This document shows, one piece after another, positions 1 to 8,643 of a stretch of DNA of 64,000 nucleotides. Every line of letters starts with the position of its first letter. The first letter of the stretch is position 1. A program made the position numbers and the translations under genes. The stretch covers positions 1 to 64,000 of the forward strand of contig CAYTTY010000009.1 of NCBI GenBank assembly GCA_964440935.1, given 5' to 3'. The notes below the pieces were generated by a model. That model saw only the letters and a program-made list of their open reading frames with translations. It was not told the DNA's origin and did not search any database. This DNA comes from WJJR01 sp964440935 (GTDB taxonomy: Bacteria > Zixibacteria > MSB-5A5 > WJJR01).

Positions 1-57
1 GCACACGGTGCCTCGCTTCCCCTCAATCGGAAATCTATTCTGACAACCGCTCTAAAT
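1..57 (-). repeat. Fragment of the TAGAGCG-end dispersed repeat, cut by the window edge
   Basis: Read on the minus strand, this stretch gives tagagcggttgtcagaat, then ttccgattgagg, then agcgaggcaccgtgtg. It matches 55918-55969 almost base for base with a handful of substitutions. It is the outer end of the same modular repeat seen at 45336, 55918 and 56208. Bases 58-122, between this fragment and the first gene, show nothing else I recognise. Confidence 0.75.
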
Positions 58-122
58 GACTAGAGCTGCGTGGGGGTGCGCAAGAGCGTGTTTATGGGAT
101 GAATACCCGCTGATCGGTGGGA

Positions 123-791
123 TCAGATAAACGAGGTAATGTCGGGCAGCGACTTGCGACTGATATCCGGTACTTTGGCATCGCTGGCCGGATACCCAAC
201 GACGAGGAGTAGGAAGGGACGCTCATTTTCAGGGCGTCTCAATATTCGATTGAGAAACCGCATCGGACTCGGGGTGTGGGTAAGGGTGGCCAGGCCCGCG
301 TAGTGCAGGGCGGTGATCAGGATACCTGTCGCGAGCCCTACCGACTCGGTGGCGTAGTAGGTCTTCGTGGTGCGTCCATCAGGGAGCGTCTCGAACAATT
401 TCGAAAAGACGGCGATGAGGTACGGGGCGGTCTCCAGGAATGGCTTGTTTTCGTCGGTTCCCAGGGGTTCCAGCGCCGCAAGCCATTCGGGTGTGGCCCG
501 ATGGGTGTAGAACTCGTGCTCCTCTTTCTCGGCGGCGACGCGGATTTCGTGTTTCGCCGTCGGATCACTCACCACGACGAAGTGCCAATTTTGCAGATTG
601 GCTCCGCTCGGCGCGGTTCCGGCGGCACGGAGGCAGTTATCGATCACCTCTCGGGGAACCGGTCGATCCGCAAACTCACGAACCGTGCGGCGCCGACTGA
701 CCTCGTCATAGAACTCCGCCGCACGGCGTTTCATCTCATTGACCGGATACTCACGATAGTTGGGTAGGGGAATGAAATTTGGCTGAGCCAT
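123..791 (-). CDS. Iodotyrosine deiodinase-like flavin nitroreductase family protein
   Basis: A 222-residue FMN-dependent nitroreductase-fold protein. The region EFYDEVSRRRTVREF (26-40) followed by GTAPSGANLQNWHF (58-71) is the FMN-binding signature of the family. The closest remembered relative is iodotyrosine deiodinase (IYD), which reductively dehalogenates mono- and diiodotyrosine. Its three substrate-zwitterion contacts (human Glu157, Tyr161, Lys182) align with Glu91, Tyr95 and Lys116 here at identical spacing, and the C-terminal VGYPASDAKVPD also matches IYD. I chose the ATG at 791 because AGAGGAAG lies about 10 nt upstream. The frame is open further 5' (to 944), but that part looks non-coding. 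Lower-probability alternatives are a general nitroreductase or a BluB-like enzyme. It diverges from the next gene across a 126-bp gap. Confidence 0.85.
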   Translation of the reverse strand: MAQPNFIPLPNYREYPVNEMKRRAAEFYDEVSRRRTVREFADRPVPREVIDNCLRAAGTAPSGANLQNWHFVVVSDPTAKHEIRVAAEKEEHEFYTHRATPEWLAALEPLGTDENKPFLETAPYLIAVFSKLFETLPDGRTTKTYYATESVGLATGILITALHYAGLATLTHTPSPMRFLNRILRRPENERPFLLLVVGYPASDAKVPDISRKSLPDITSFI

Positions 792-917
792 TGGCTGTCT
801 CGCTTCCTCTAAATGTGGAGCGTTCCGCTCCAACATTGGCGGTGGATCGGCCAAATGCAACCCGATTGCGCCGACCTCTACAGGCCGGTATGTTGTCCTC
901 TCCATTGGCTCATTCAC

Positions 918-2012
918 ATGAGGAGGTGGATCATTCGACGACACGGTTTCACTCTGCTGATCGCATTAGCCATGATCGGCTCGACTTTCGATGATGGAAT
1001 CGCCTACGAGTTGCGCCTGAAAGAAGCATCCGGAGTGACAGTGATCGGGGATACGTTGCTCCTCGTCGGCGATGACAATCCCGGCCGGTATTTCAAACTG
1101 CCGATTCCTGATACAACTCTGCGGGTATTCGCACCCGATCCCGACCACCTGATTGAAATGCCGCTGGTTGGCGCAGAATTAGCGGTCGATCTGGAGGCAA
1201 TTGACGTTCTGGCGGATGGACGAGTCGTTGTCCTGTCTGAAGATCTGACTGCTCTGGTTGGACCGCTATCGTCGGACACCGATGTAAACGGCCTCATTGC
1301 ACGTTATCCTCCAGCGATGAACGAGTTCGGAAATCGCGGGGTGGAGGGTTTGGCGGTTCGACCGGCAGGGAATGGTGGGTCGGAAGTTGCAGTCATGTGG
1401 GAAGGAGGATATGGGTACCTACCTCTCATTCCCTTCGAATTGCAGTCGAGGATTGGACATGACCCACTGAAGCCAGCCGTCATCATTCACACCATTCCCG
1501 CCGATAGCTCAGTCGGTTGGGTAAGCCAAGACAATCGCATCATCACGCTGAATCCCCCAGAGCCACCGGGAGATGTGCCCGACGCATTGCGATATCGGGG
1601 CGCCGATCTGGTGTGGCATCGGTGGCAAGACGGCGACAGTGTCGTGGACGGGTTCATCGTGGTGATCGCGGCATCGAATTCTCCGGAGCGGGGTTCACCC
1701 ACGTATTTGACAGGGGAACTCCAGCGATTCGCTCTCAACGGAGAGTCGGTTGGTCAGCCGATCGATTTGCATGCGGAATCGCTGCGCCTACTGAATGACG
1801 CAGTGAATAACCTGAGTGGCGGTATCCCGGATTCGCTCGCGGAGCACATGCAGGCGGTTCGCAAGATGTTGGCGGCACGCGATGAGTACAGTGCCAATTT
1901 CGAAGGATTAGGCTGGTCGCGTCCCGGCGACCAGCTGGTTGTCGTATTTGATGGTTACCCGACGGAGCCGACGCTGGTGTTTTTCATCGATGTACCGGAG
2001 GATTGGAAATAG
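918..2012 (+). CDS. Secreted protein of unknown function, possibly a beta-propeller (esterase-like/phytase-like)
   Basis: About 364 residues. The chosen ATG gives a good Sec signal: a basic start (MRRWIIRRHG) followed by a hydrophobic run (FTLLIALAMIG). The mature part is rich in short beta-strand phrases such as VTVIGDTLLLVGDD, LEAIDVLADGRVVVLSED and VEGLAVRP. These resemble blades of esterase-like phytase or SdiA-regulated-like propellers, but no diagnostic active-site motif stands out, so that assignment is weak. The frame is open upstream to 813, but that stretch overlaps the divergent promoter region and codes for unlikely sequence. An AGGAGG lies just after the chosen ATG, so a later unconventional start cannot be excluded. 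It converges on the antiporter gene with a 6-bp gap. Confidence 0.55.
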   Translation: MRRWIIRRHGFTLLIALAMIGSTFDDGIAYELRLKEASGVTVIGDTLLLVGDDNPGRYFKLPIPDTTLRVFAPDPDHLIEMPLVGAELAVDLEAIDVLADGRVVVLSEDLTALVGPLSSDTDVNGLIARYPPAMNEFGNRGVEGLAVRPAGNGGSEVAVMWEGGYGYLPLIPFELQSRIGHDPLKPAVIIHTIPADSSVGWVSQDNRIITLNPPEPPGDVPDALRYRGADLVWHRWQDGDSVVDGFIVVIAASNSPERGSPTYLTGELQRFALNGESVGQPIDLHAESLRLLNDAVNNLSGGIPDSLAEHMQAVRKMLAARDEYSANFEGLGWSRPGDQLVVVFDGYPTEPTLVFFIDVPEDWK

Positions 2013-2018
2013 GGAACC

Positions 2019-3221
2019 CTACGACTGCTCGCTGGCTTCTCTGGCGGCGTAGATCGCCCAGCGGGTGATTGGCGGACCGAGAGTTTCGTAAACGACGACT
2101 GCCGCGAGGATGATCGCGGAGATCATGGCACCGATGTGTGAATAGTGTTCGCTGGCTTCGCGCATCAAGCCGATTGCCACGCCGGCCTGGGGAATCAGTG
2201 CCCAGCCGAGGTGGGTCCGAATCGGCCCCGTGAGCTTCATGCGTGACGCCGCCAGAAAGTGGCCAATGTATTTGCCCAGAGCGCGAGCAATGATATATGC
2301 AATACCGAGAACCCCCAATGTTCCGAGATTGCGCACATCGAGCTTGGCTCCCGATAACACAAAGAAGGCGATGTATAATGGTTGCTCGGTTTGTCTCAGT
2401 TCGACATAGGCGAGCCGATGCATGACCGACAGATTGGCCGTCATCGCTCCGACCGCGGTCGCGGCCATCAGCGGAGAGATGTTTAGCGTCTTGGCTGTGC
2501 CGATCGCGACCAGCACGCCGGCAAGGATGACCATCAGCAATTCGGCCTGGTCATCGACCTTCGACTCCAGAAAACTCAGAATCCAGCCAATGACGCCGCC
2601 AACGAGGAGTGAACCCAGCGCCTCGTAGACTGTCCACCCCAAAGCGCGCGCCACGCCAGTCGCGTCACTCACCGGCCCGAGATTGAGCACGAAAGTAAAC
2701 AGCAGGATGCACATGATGCTGTTGGTCGCGACCATCGAAATGAGCAGATCGCTCAGTGGTCCGCGGGCATCGTATTCGCGCACCACCAAAAGCGATACCG
2801 AGGGCGAAGTGGCAATCGAGATTGCTCCCAGCAGGGAGGCGGCATACCACTCGAGACCCAGCAGCTTCGCGCTCAACGTGACCAGGATGAACGCCCCGGT
2901 GGTTTCGGCGAGTGCCAAACGTAACAACCGTCGTTCGACGCGGCGGAAATGGTTCAGTTCGAAGACGCCACCGATGGCGAACATGATCATGCCCAAAGCA
3001 AGGTCACTGACCAGTTCCACGTCCGCAAGCGCGCTTTTATCGAGCAAATGCATGACCGATGGACCCAGCAGGAGGCCCATGATCAAATACCCGGTGACTT
3101 TGGGAACCTTGAATCGCTTGGCGATTTTGCCGCCCAGGAGACCCAACAGCATGACCGCCCCGACGGTCAGCAGTTCGCTGAGCGGGGAGCCGACTTCGGT
3201 AAATGAGAACGGGCTATTCAC
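2019..3221 (-). CDS. Cation:proton antiporter (CPA2/KefB-type Na+/H+ exchanger domain)
   Basis: A 400-residue polytopic membrane protein with roughly 11-12 hydrophobic segments covering nearly its whole length. The N-terminus (LLGLLGGKIAKRFKVPKVTGY then LIMGLLLGPSV) and the LGMIMFAIGGVFEL segment are typical of the CPA2 Na+/H+ exchanger domain, as in KefB and GerN. No C-terminal TrkA-N/RCK domain is present, so it is the short exchanger form rather than a glutathione-gated K+ channel subunit. The start is a GTG (3219-3221). The Shine-Dalgarno is poor, so the N-terminus is uncertain by a few residues. The transported ion cannot be told from sequence. It lies 40 bp downstream of mazG on the same strand. 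Confidence 0.88.
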   Translation of the reverse strand: MNSPFSFTEVGSPLSELLTVGAVMLLGLLGGKIAKRFKVPKVTGYLIMGLLLGPSVMHLLDKSALADVELVSDLALGMIMFAIGGVFELNHFRRVERRLLRLALAETTGAFILVTLSAKLLGLEWYAASLLGAISIATSPSVSLLVVREYDARGPLSDLLISMVATNSIMCILLFTFVLNLGPVSDATGVARALGWTVYEALGSLLVGGVIGWILSFLESKVDDQAELLMVILAGVLVAIGTAKTLNISPLMAATAVGAMTANLSVMHRLAYVELRQTEQPLYIAFFVLSGAKLDVRNLGTLGVLGIAYIIARALGKYIGHFLAASRMKLTGPIRTHLGWALIPQAGVAIGLMREASEHYSHIGAMISAIILAAVVVYETLGPPITRWAIYAAREASEQS

Positions 3222-3261
3222 AGGGATCGTGGTGCGGGAGTCGCGTCACGGCTTCATGCCA

Positions 3262-4095
3262 TCAACGCTCGCGTGATTTCGCTGTCTCCCACAATCGGTC
3301 CATTTCTTCCAGTGTGGCGTCATTGAGACTGCGATTGGCTTTTGCGAGTTGTTGTTCGATATATGCAAATCGTCGGGTGAACCGACGGTTCGTTTTCGAC
3401 AATGCAGTTTCCGGATCGACTCTAAGATGCCGTGCCAGATTCACCAATGCAAACAATAGGTCACCCATTTCGTGCTCAATCTCGGTCTTCCGGCGTGTCT
3501 TCAGCGATTGACGCAGCTCGGCGATCTCTTCTTCAACCTTGTCGAGAACGTCTTCAGGCCTATCCCAGTCGAACCCGAATCGCGAGGTTTTCTCCTGCAT
3601 CCGGTAGGCACGAAGGAGCGCGGGGAGGGAGCGCGGCAGACCATCTAAGACTCCCTTTTTCTTCGCCTTCCCGTTCGATTCGTTGAGTTTGATACGCTCC
3701 CAATTGCCAAGGACTTCATCGGCCGTCAGTTGCTGTTTGGTCTTGAACACATGAGGATGACGGGCGATCAGTTTGCGACTGATCCGGTCGATAACACCGT
3801 CGACTCCGAACCGCTTCCGCTCGGCTGCCAGTTGGGCATGAAAGACGATTTGCAGCAGCAGGTCGCCCAGTTCTTCTTCCAGACTATCCATGTTCTGCCG
3901 TTCAATGGAGTCGGCGACCTCATAGGTTTCCTCGATCAGATAGGGAAGGAGACTTCGGTGGTTCTGTTTACGGTCCCAAGGGCATCCCCCCGGCGCCCGC
4001 AGGCGACGCATGATCGCCACGAGATCATCGAAGGTATACTGCTGGCGTGGCCCCTTCATGGGAACGGCTTGTTGTTGTGTCGGTCGTGGGCTCAT
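3262..4095 (-). CDS. mazG: Nucleoside triphosphate pyrophosphohydrolase MazG
   Basis: House-cleaning enzyme hydrolysing (d)NTPs to (d)NMP plus PPi. Two MazG domains are visible. The first has LRAPGGCPWDRKQ, then EETYEVADSIE and EELGDLLLQIVFHAQ, giving the Mg-binding EExxE...ExxD pattern. The second has EEEIAELRQ and EHEMGDLLFALVNLARHL. ALLRAYRMQEKTSRFGFDW between them matches the E. coli enzyme. From the ATG at 4095 the protein is 277 aa, close to E. coli MazG (263). The ATG at 4059 (265 aa) fits equally well, since neither has a strong Shine-Dalgarno. The frame remains open to 4164, but the extra residues are not family-like. Divergent from valS. Confidence 0.93.
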   Translation of the reverse strand: MSPRPTQQQAVPMKGPRQQYTFDDLVAIMRRLRAPGGCPWDRKQNHRSLLPYLIEETYEVADSIERQNMDSLEEELGDLLLQIVFHAQLAAERKRFGVDGVIDRISRKLIARHPHVFKTKQQLTADEVLGNWERIKLNESNGKAKKKGVLDGLPRSLPALLRAYRMQEKTSRFGFDWDRPEDVLDKVEEEIAELRQSLKTRRKTEIEHEMGDLLFALVNLARHLRVDPETALSKTNRRFTRRFAYIEQQLAKANRSLNDATLEEMDRLWETAKSRER

Positions 4096-4247
4096 GGCAT
4101 CATCCGCTCGGGCACGAACGGCGCAATATGGGGACTGCTCGGTACGTATGCCAGCAATTACCAAGGGGTTGGGCTAGATTGGCGAGAAACCTGACGCGGA
4201 TGTGCCGATACCGTGAGAATGTCCGGAAGACGAGAAATCCAGCGGTA

Positions 4248-4277
4248 TTGACAGGCCATAATGTGGTACCGTACCCT
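4248..4277 (+). promoter_or_regulatory. Candidate sigma70-like promoter of valS
   Basis: A perfect -35 TTGACA (4248-4253) is followed after 18 nt by TACCCT (4272-4277), a weak -10. It lies in the mazG/valS divergent gap, about 35 bp before the ValS start, so its position fits. The poor -10 keeps confidence low. Confidence 0.35.
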
Positions 4278-4311
4278 CTGTCGCTGATGAGGGCGCTTTG
4301 TAGGAGACCGA

Positions 4312-6969
4312 ATGACGAAGTTTCAATTGCCGAAGAACTACGATCCGCACGCAGCCGAGGAGAAATGGAACGCGGAGTGGGAGGCAAATGCCTATTTCCA
4401 CGCCGATCCAACCTCTGACCGTCCCAAATATACGATTGTCATCCCGCCACCGAATGTCACGGGTGTCTTGCACCTGGGCCATGCGCTCAATAACACGATG
4501 CAGGACATCATGGTCCGCTACAAGCGGATGAACGGTCACGAGGCGGAATGGCTCCCGGGTATCGATCATGCCGGTATCGCGACTCAGGTGGTTGTGGAAA
4601 AGCAGGTGATTGCCGAGGGCGGCACACGCGAGGGGCTAGGACGCGAGGAGTTCATCAAGCGCGTCTGGCAATGGAAAGACAAGAATGGCGATCGAATTCT
4701 TGAGCAGTTGCGGCTGATGGGCTGTTCGTGTGACTGGCGTCGCACCCGGTTTACACTGGATGAACGGCTCTCCGAAGCAGTCAAAGAGGTCTTCATTCGA
4801 CTGTATGAGAAAGACCTCATTTATCAAGGGACCTACATCGTCAACTGGTGTCCCCGGTGCCTCACGACACTCTCCGATGACGAGCTGGAGCGTGAGGATC
4901 GGGACAGTTCACTGTGGTATGTCAAATATCCACTAGCCGACGGCAGTGGGCATCTGACGGTCGCCACCACGCGGCCGGAGACGATGCTCGGTGACACGGC
5001 GGTGGCGGTCAATCCGAAGGATGATCGTTACAAGGATTACATTGGGAAGTCGGTCGTCCTGCCGTTGATGGGACGGGAGATACCGGTGATCGGCGATGAA
5101 TACATCGAAATGGAGTTCGGGACCGGTGTTCTCAAGGTCACACCGTCGCATGATGTAAATGACTTTGAGATTGGACGTCGCCACAAGCTCGAGTCGGTCA
5201 CGGTGATCGATGATCGCGGTATGATCAACGACAACGGGGGCAAATACAAAGGGCTCGACCGCGATCAGGCGCGCAAGAAGGTGGTCGCTGATCTCGAAAA
5301 GGAAGACCTGGTGGAGAAAACCGAACCGCACCGTTTGGGCGCAGCGATCTGTTACCGTTGCTCCACGGTCATTGAGCCCTACCTGTCGGAGCAGTGGTTC
5401 GTGAAGATGTCGGCATTGGCGCCACCGGCGATTGAGGCGGTGAAGAGCGGACAAATTCGTTTCCATCCCCAGCACTGGTCGAAAGTCTATCTGCATTGGA
5501 TGGAGAACATCCACGATTGGTGTATCTCGCGACAGTTGTGGTGGGGCCACCGGATCCCGGTCTACACACACACACACACCGGCGAGATGGTGGTGGCCAA
5601 GACGCATCCCGGTGATGACTACGTGCAGGACGAAGATGTGCTCGACACCTGGTTTTCGTCCTGGTTGTGGCCGTTTTCGACATTCGGCTGGCCGGAGAAG
5701 ACTCCGGAACTCAAATCGTTCTATCCCACCGATTCGCTGTTTACGGCATCGGAGATCATTTTCCTGTGGGTGGCCCGCATGGTGATGGCCGGGTGCGAGT
5801 TCATGAACGAGATACCGTTCTCCGATGTGTACATCCACGGGACGGTGCGGGATGCGATCGGGCGGCGGATGTCGAAGTCGCTCGGTAATGGCATTGATCC
5901 GGTTGACGTGATCGAACAGCACGGCGCCGATGCGCTCCGTCTGTCGTTGGTATTGGCCGCACCGGAAGGGCAGGATCCGCTCATCAGTGAAAAGACGTTC
6001 GAGCAAGGCCGTAACTTTGCGAACAAATTGTGGAACGCGTCGCGCCTGGTCCTGGCCAATCAGCCCGATGAACCGGCCGAGCCGATCGACCTGAAAGCAT
6101 CGCGGGATGATTTGCATCTCTCGGACCGGTGGATTCTCAGTCGGATGAACGAAGCGATCGGCGACTTCTCGGGCCAACTCGATGATTTTCGCTTCAATAC
6201 GGCGTCGAAGACACTGTACGACTTCATCTGGAGTGATTTCTGCGACTGGTATTTAGAACTGGTCAAGCCGCGTTTTTATCTCCAGGAGGACACGCAGGAA
6301 CGGCGGCTGGCGCGGCAGGTGTCACTGGAGGTCGTGGGAACGATTGTTCGCTTGTTGCATCCCATGGCGCCATTTGTGACCGAGGAGCTGTGGTCGCACC
6401 TGAAGGATCGTCTGTCAGCAGACGTGCGGGCGGAGCACGTGACTGCGGCGGCGTGGCCGGTGCCCGACACCGACTGGATCGATGAGGAATTGGATGCGTC
6501 GATGCGTCACGTGTTCGATGTCATCGGAGCGATTCGCAATGTGCGCAGCGAGATGAAGATCCCCGCCGGCAAGGAGATCTCCTGCGTGATTCGTGTCAAT
6601 CGCAAGAAACTGCTGCGGAATCTGCGCGCATACGAGGAGAACATTCGCATCCTTGGCAAGATTGGCGAGCTGACGATTGACGAAGATGTCAAAAAACCGG
6701 TACCGTCGGCCTCCGCGGTTATCCGCGATGCCGAGATCTTCATACCGCTCGAAGGACTGATCGACCTGGAGGCCGAACGCAAGCGGCTGCAGAAGGACCT
6801 TGAACATCACACGCAGCAACTGGAGCGCATCAACCGCAAGCTGGATAACGCCGATTTTCTGAACAATGCTCCCGCAGAGGTGGTCGAAAAAGAACGGGCC
6901 AAGCGGGAGAACTTCGAAATGATTGTCGCGCGGCTCAACGCAAACCTGGAACAACTTGTTGGCTGGTAG
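4312..6969 (+). CDS. valS: Valine--tRNA ligase
   Basis: Class Ia aminoacyl-tRNA synthetase charging tRNA-Val in the cytoplasm, 885 aa, the usual bacterial length. The ATP-binding HIGH motif is HLGH (54-57) within PPPNVTGVLHLGHALNNT. The KMSKS loop is RMSKS (519-523), a tolerated variant. The CP1 editing domain is indicated by TTRPETMLGDTAVAVNP. The anticodon-binding domain follows, and the C-terminal ~70 residues (LEAERKRLQKDLEHHTQQ...) form the coiled-coil arm typical of ValRS. AGGAG lies 8 nt before the ATG. A short AC-rich run near 5570 encodes HTHTHT and appears unremarkable. Confidence 0.98.
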   Translation: MTKFQLPKNYDPHAAEEKWNAEWEANAYFHADPTSDRPKYTIVIPPPNVTGVLHLGHALNNTMQDIMVRYKRMNGHEAEWLPGIDHAGIATQVVVEKQVIAEGGTREGLGREEFIKRVWQWKDKNGDRILEQLRLMGCSCDWRRTRFTLDERLSEAVKEVFIRLYEKDLIYQGTYIVNWCPRCLTTLSDDELEREDRDSSLWYVKYPLADGSGHLTVATTRPETMLGDTAVAVNPKDDRYKDYIGKSVVLPLMGREIPVIGDEYIEMEFGTGVLKVTPSHDVNDFEIGRRHKLESVTVIDDRGMINDNGGKYKGLDRDQARKKVVADLEKEDLVEKTEPHRLGAAICYRCSTVIEPYLSEQWFVKMSALAPPAIEAVKSGQIRFHPQHWSKVYLHWMENIHDWCISRQLWWGHRIPVYTHTHTGEMVVAKTHPGDDYVQDEDVLDTWFSSWLWPFSTFGWPEKTPELKSFYPTDSLFTASEIIFLWVARMVMAGCEFMNEIPFSDVYIHGTVRDAIGRRMSKSLGNGIDPVDVIEQHGADALRLSLVLAAPEGQDPLISEKTFEQGRNFANKLWNASRLVLANQPDEPAEPIDLKASRDDLHLSDRWILSRMNEAIGDFSGQLDDFRFNTASKTLYDFIWSDFCDWYLELVKPRFYLQEDTQERRLARQVSLEVVGTIVRLLHPMAPFVTEELWSHLKDRLSADVRAEHVTAAAWPVPDTDWIDEELDASMRHVFDVIGAIRNVRSEMKIPAGKEISCVIRVNRKKLLRNLRAYEENIRILGKIGELTIDEDVKKPVPSASAVIRDAEIFIPLEGLIDLEAERKRLQKDLEHHTQQLERINRKLDNADFLNNAPAEVVEKERAKRENFEMIVARLNANLEQLVGW

Positions 6970-7041
6970 AGACCTACGTTCGCCGATCCGAACATTGTCA
7001 TCCACGGGCCACTCTTGGGTGTACACCATGATGGGTCTAAG

Positions 7042-7050
7042 TGGTATGAT
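7042..7050 (+). promoter_or_regulatory. Candidate extended -10 promoter upstream of the DUF4139 gene
   Basis: TGGTATGAT is an extended -10 (TGn plus TATGAT), 57 bp before the start codon at 7107. No convincing -35 is present at 16-18 nt, which is acceptable for extended -10 promoters. The 137-bp gap after valS shows no terminator hairpin. Confidence 0.3.
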
Positions 7051-7106
7051 GCATTCGTGAGTGTAATCGGATCGCCTGAAGCGGTCCACGTGTGGGGGAG
7101 GGATGA

Positions 7107-8456
7107 ATGCGGAAACTCGTACTGTTAGTCGCTGGCGTGGTCCTTTGCACAGTTGGCGTTGCGCACGCAGCCGTACAAATCACGATCTACAATCAGGATT
7201 TGGCGCTGGTGAAAGACACGCGTCCGTTGGATTACCAGCAGGGTCGATTCGAATTGTCGTTTCAGGATGTCGCAACGGCAATTGATCCCACTTCGGTCGC
7301 TTTTAATGTGGTCGACCAGCCTGATGCGGTGACACTGCTGGAGCAGAATTACCGCTACGATCTCGTGTCATCGGATAAGGTTCTGGAGAAATACCTCGAC
7401 AGGACTGTGACAGTCGTCACGCGTCAGGACAAGCTGCACGAAGGGACGCTATTGGCGTCGGATAAGGATGCGTTGACGCTGCAGATGGCCGATGGTGGCA
7501 TCCGCATTGTCAATCGTGAGCAGATTGCCGATTTGTCGTTGGCGAAATTGCCGGAAGGGTTGATTACACGTCCGACATTGGTCTGGGACTTGAATTCAGA
7601 GATTACTGGATCACATCCGACTGAGGTCCGATATCTGACCGGGAAGATCGGCTGGCATGCCGAGTATGTTGCAACCCTCAGTTCGGATGAAAAGCAACTG
7701 GAGTTGGCCGGTTGGGTATCGGTCGACAACAAGAGCGGTGCGACCTATGAGGATGCACAGATTAAGCTGATTGCGGGGGACATTCATCGTGCAACCGAGA
7801 AAGCCGCGCCGATGCCGCGTGTGGCGATGGAACGGATGTCGGCCGCGGCCGATGTCGGATTTGAAGAACGTCAATTCTTCGAATACCACCTGTATACGTT
7901 GAATCGTGCGTCGACCATCCGGGATCGGGAGACCAAGCAGTTGGCGTTGTTCGACCCGGCCTACGTCGCGACCACCAAGATCTTCACTTATGACGGTGCC
8001 CGCGACAACACCAAGGTTGCGGTGAGCATGGAGTTTAAAAACTCCGAAGAAGCCGGTCTGGGCATCCCGCTGCCCAAGGGCAAAATTCGTGTCATGAAGG
8101 CCGATACCGATGGCTCGCTGGAGTTCATTGGCGAGGATCGGATTGATCACACGCCGAAAGATGAAGACGTGCGCGTGAAGCTCGGCAATGCCTTTGACAT
8201 TGTCGGTGAGCGCATCCAGAAGGACCGCCGGCAGGTGACTCAGCGCGTGGTGGAAGAGGATTACGAGATTTCGTTGCGCAATCACAAGGATGAAGCTGTG
8301 ACGGTTGTGGTGGTCGAGCACATCTGGGGCGATTGGACCATTCTGAAGAGTTCTCATGAACACCGTCAGAAAGACGCCACCACCGCCGAGTGGGACATCA
8401 GCGTGCCCGCTGATAGTGAGACGACACTGACGTTTACGGTGCGGCGGCAGTACTGA
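7107..8456 (+). CDS. Secreted DUF4139 domain-containing protein
   Basis: 449 aa beginning with a clear Sec signal (MRKLVLLVAGVVLCTVGVAHA). The mature part starts VQITIYNQDLALVKDTRPLDYQQG, a characteristic N-terminus of DUF4139 proteins. The family's beta-rich C-terminal region is visible in the central ITGSHPTEVRYLTGKIGWHAEY and SGATYEDAQIKLIAGDI, and in the terminal ETTLTFTVRRQY. The molecular function of this widespread periplasmic or outer-membrane-associated family is unknown; some distant members relate to the mucoidy-inhibitor A family. GGGAGGG about 8 nt before the ATG supports the start. It stands alone between two promoter-like regions. Confidence 0.85.
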   Translation: MRKLVLLVAGVVLCTVGVAHAAVQITIYNQDLALVKDTRPLDYQQGRFELSFQDVATAIDPTSVAFNVVDQPDAVTLLEQNYRYDLVSSDKVLEKYLDRTVTVVTRQDKLHEGTLLASDKDALTLQMADGGIRIVNREQIADLSLAKLPEGLITRPTLVWDLNSEITGSHPTEVRYLTGKIGWHAEYVATLSSDEKQLELAGWVSVDNKSGATYEDAQIKLIAGDIHRATEKAAPMPRVAMERMSAAADVGFEERQFFEYHLYTLNRASTIRDRETKQLALFDPAYVATTKIFTYDGARDNTKVAVSMEFKNSEEAGLGIPLPKGKIRVMKADTDGSLEFIGEDRIDHTPKDEDVRVKLGNAFDIVGERIQKDRRQVTQRVVEEDYEISLRNHKDEAVTVVVVEHIWGDWTILKSSHEHRQKDATTAEWDISVPADSETTLTFTVRRQY

Positions 8457-8552
8457 TCCGAACGGTAGCCGGAGTATGGAACGTACTGCCCAACAATTTG
8501 TTATAGGAGGTGCGGGGACAACATCGAGGTGACAATATCTGGCAAAAGGTCT

Positions 8553-8580
8553 TTGCCCATATCGGGACGGGGCGTATAAT
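8553..8580 (+). promoter_or_regulatory. Sigma70-like promoter of the TPR gene
   Basis: -35 TTGCCC (8553-8558), a 16-nt spacer and a perfect -10 TATAAT (8575-8580), about 63 bp upstream of the start at 8644. The promoter is bracketed by an exact 7-bp inverted repeat, AAGGTCT (8546-8552) and AGACCTT (8584-8590). That repeat could be an operator or chance. Confidence 0.6.
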
Positions 8581-8643
8581 GCCAGACCTTGTGGAGCCGT
8601 CGGTGAACACGCCGAATTCCGCCGCGATGGGAGGATGATCAGG

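Noticed and set aside
5568..5582. AC dinucleotide run inside valS, considered as a phase-variable tract
   Set aside because: Only about seven units, coding for a HTHTHT stretch, in an essential gene. A length change would destroy ValRS, so functional switching is implausible.
4933..6177. A long minus-strand reading frame (414 codons) opposite valS
   Set aside because: It lies wholly antisense to an unmistakable valyl-tRNA synthetase, has no ribosome-binding site and reads as arginine/histidine/proline-rich shadow sequence.
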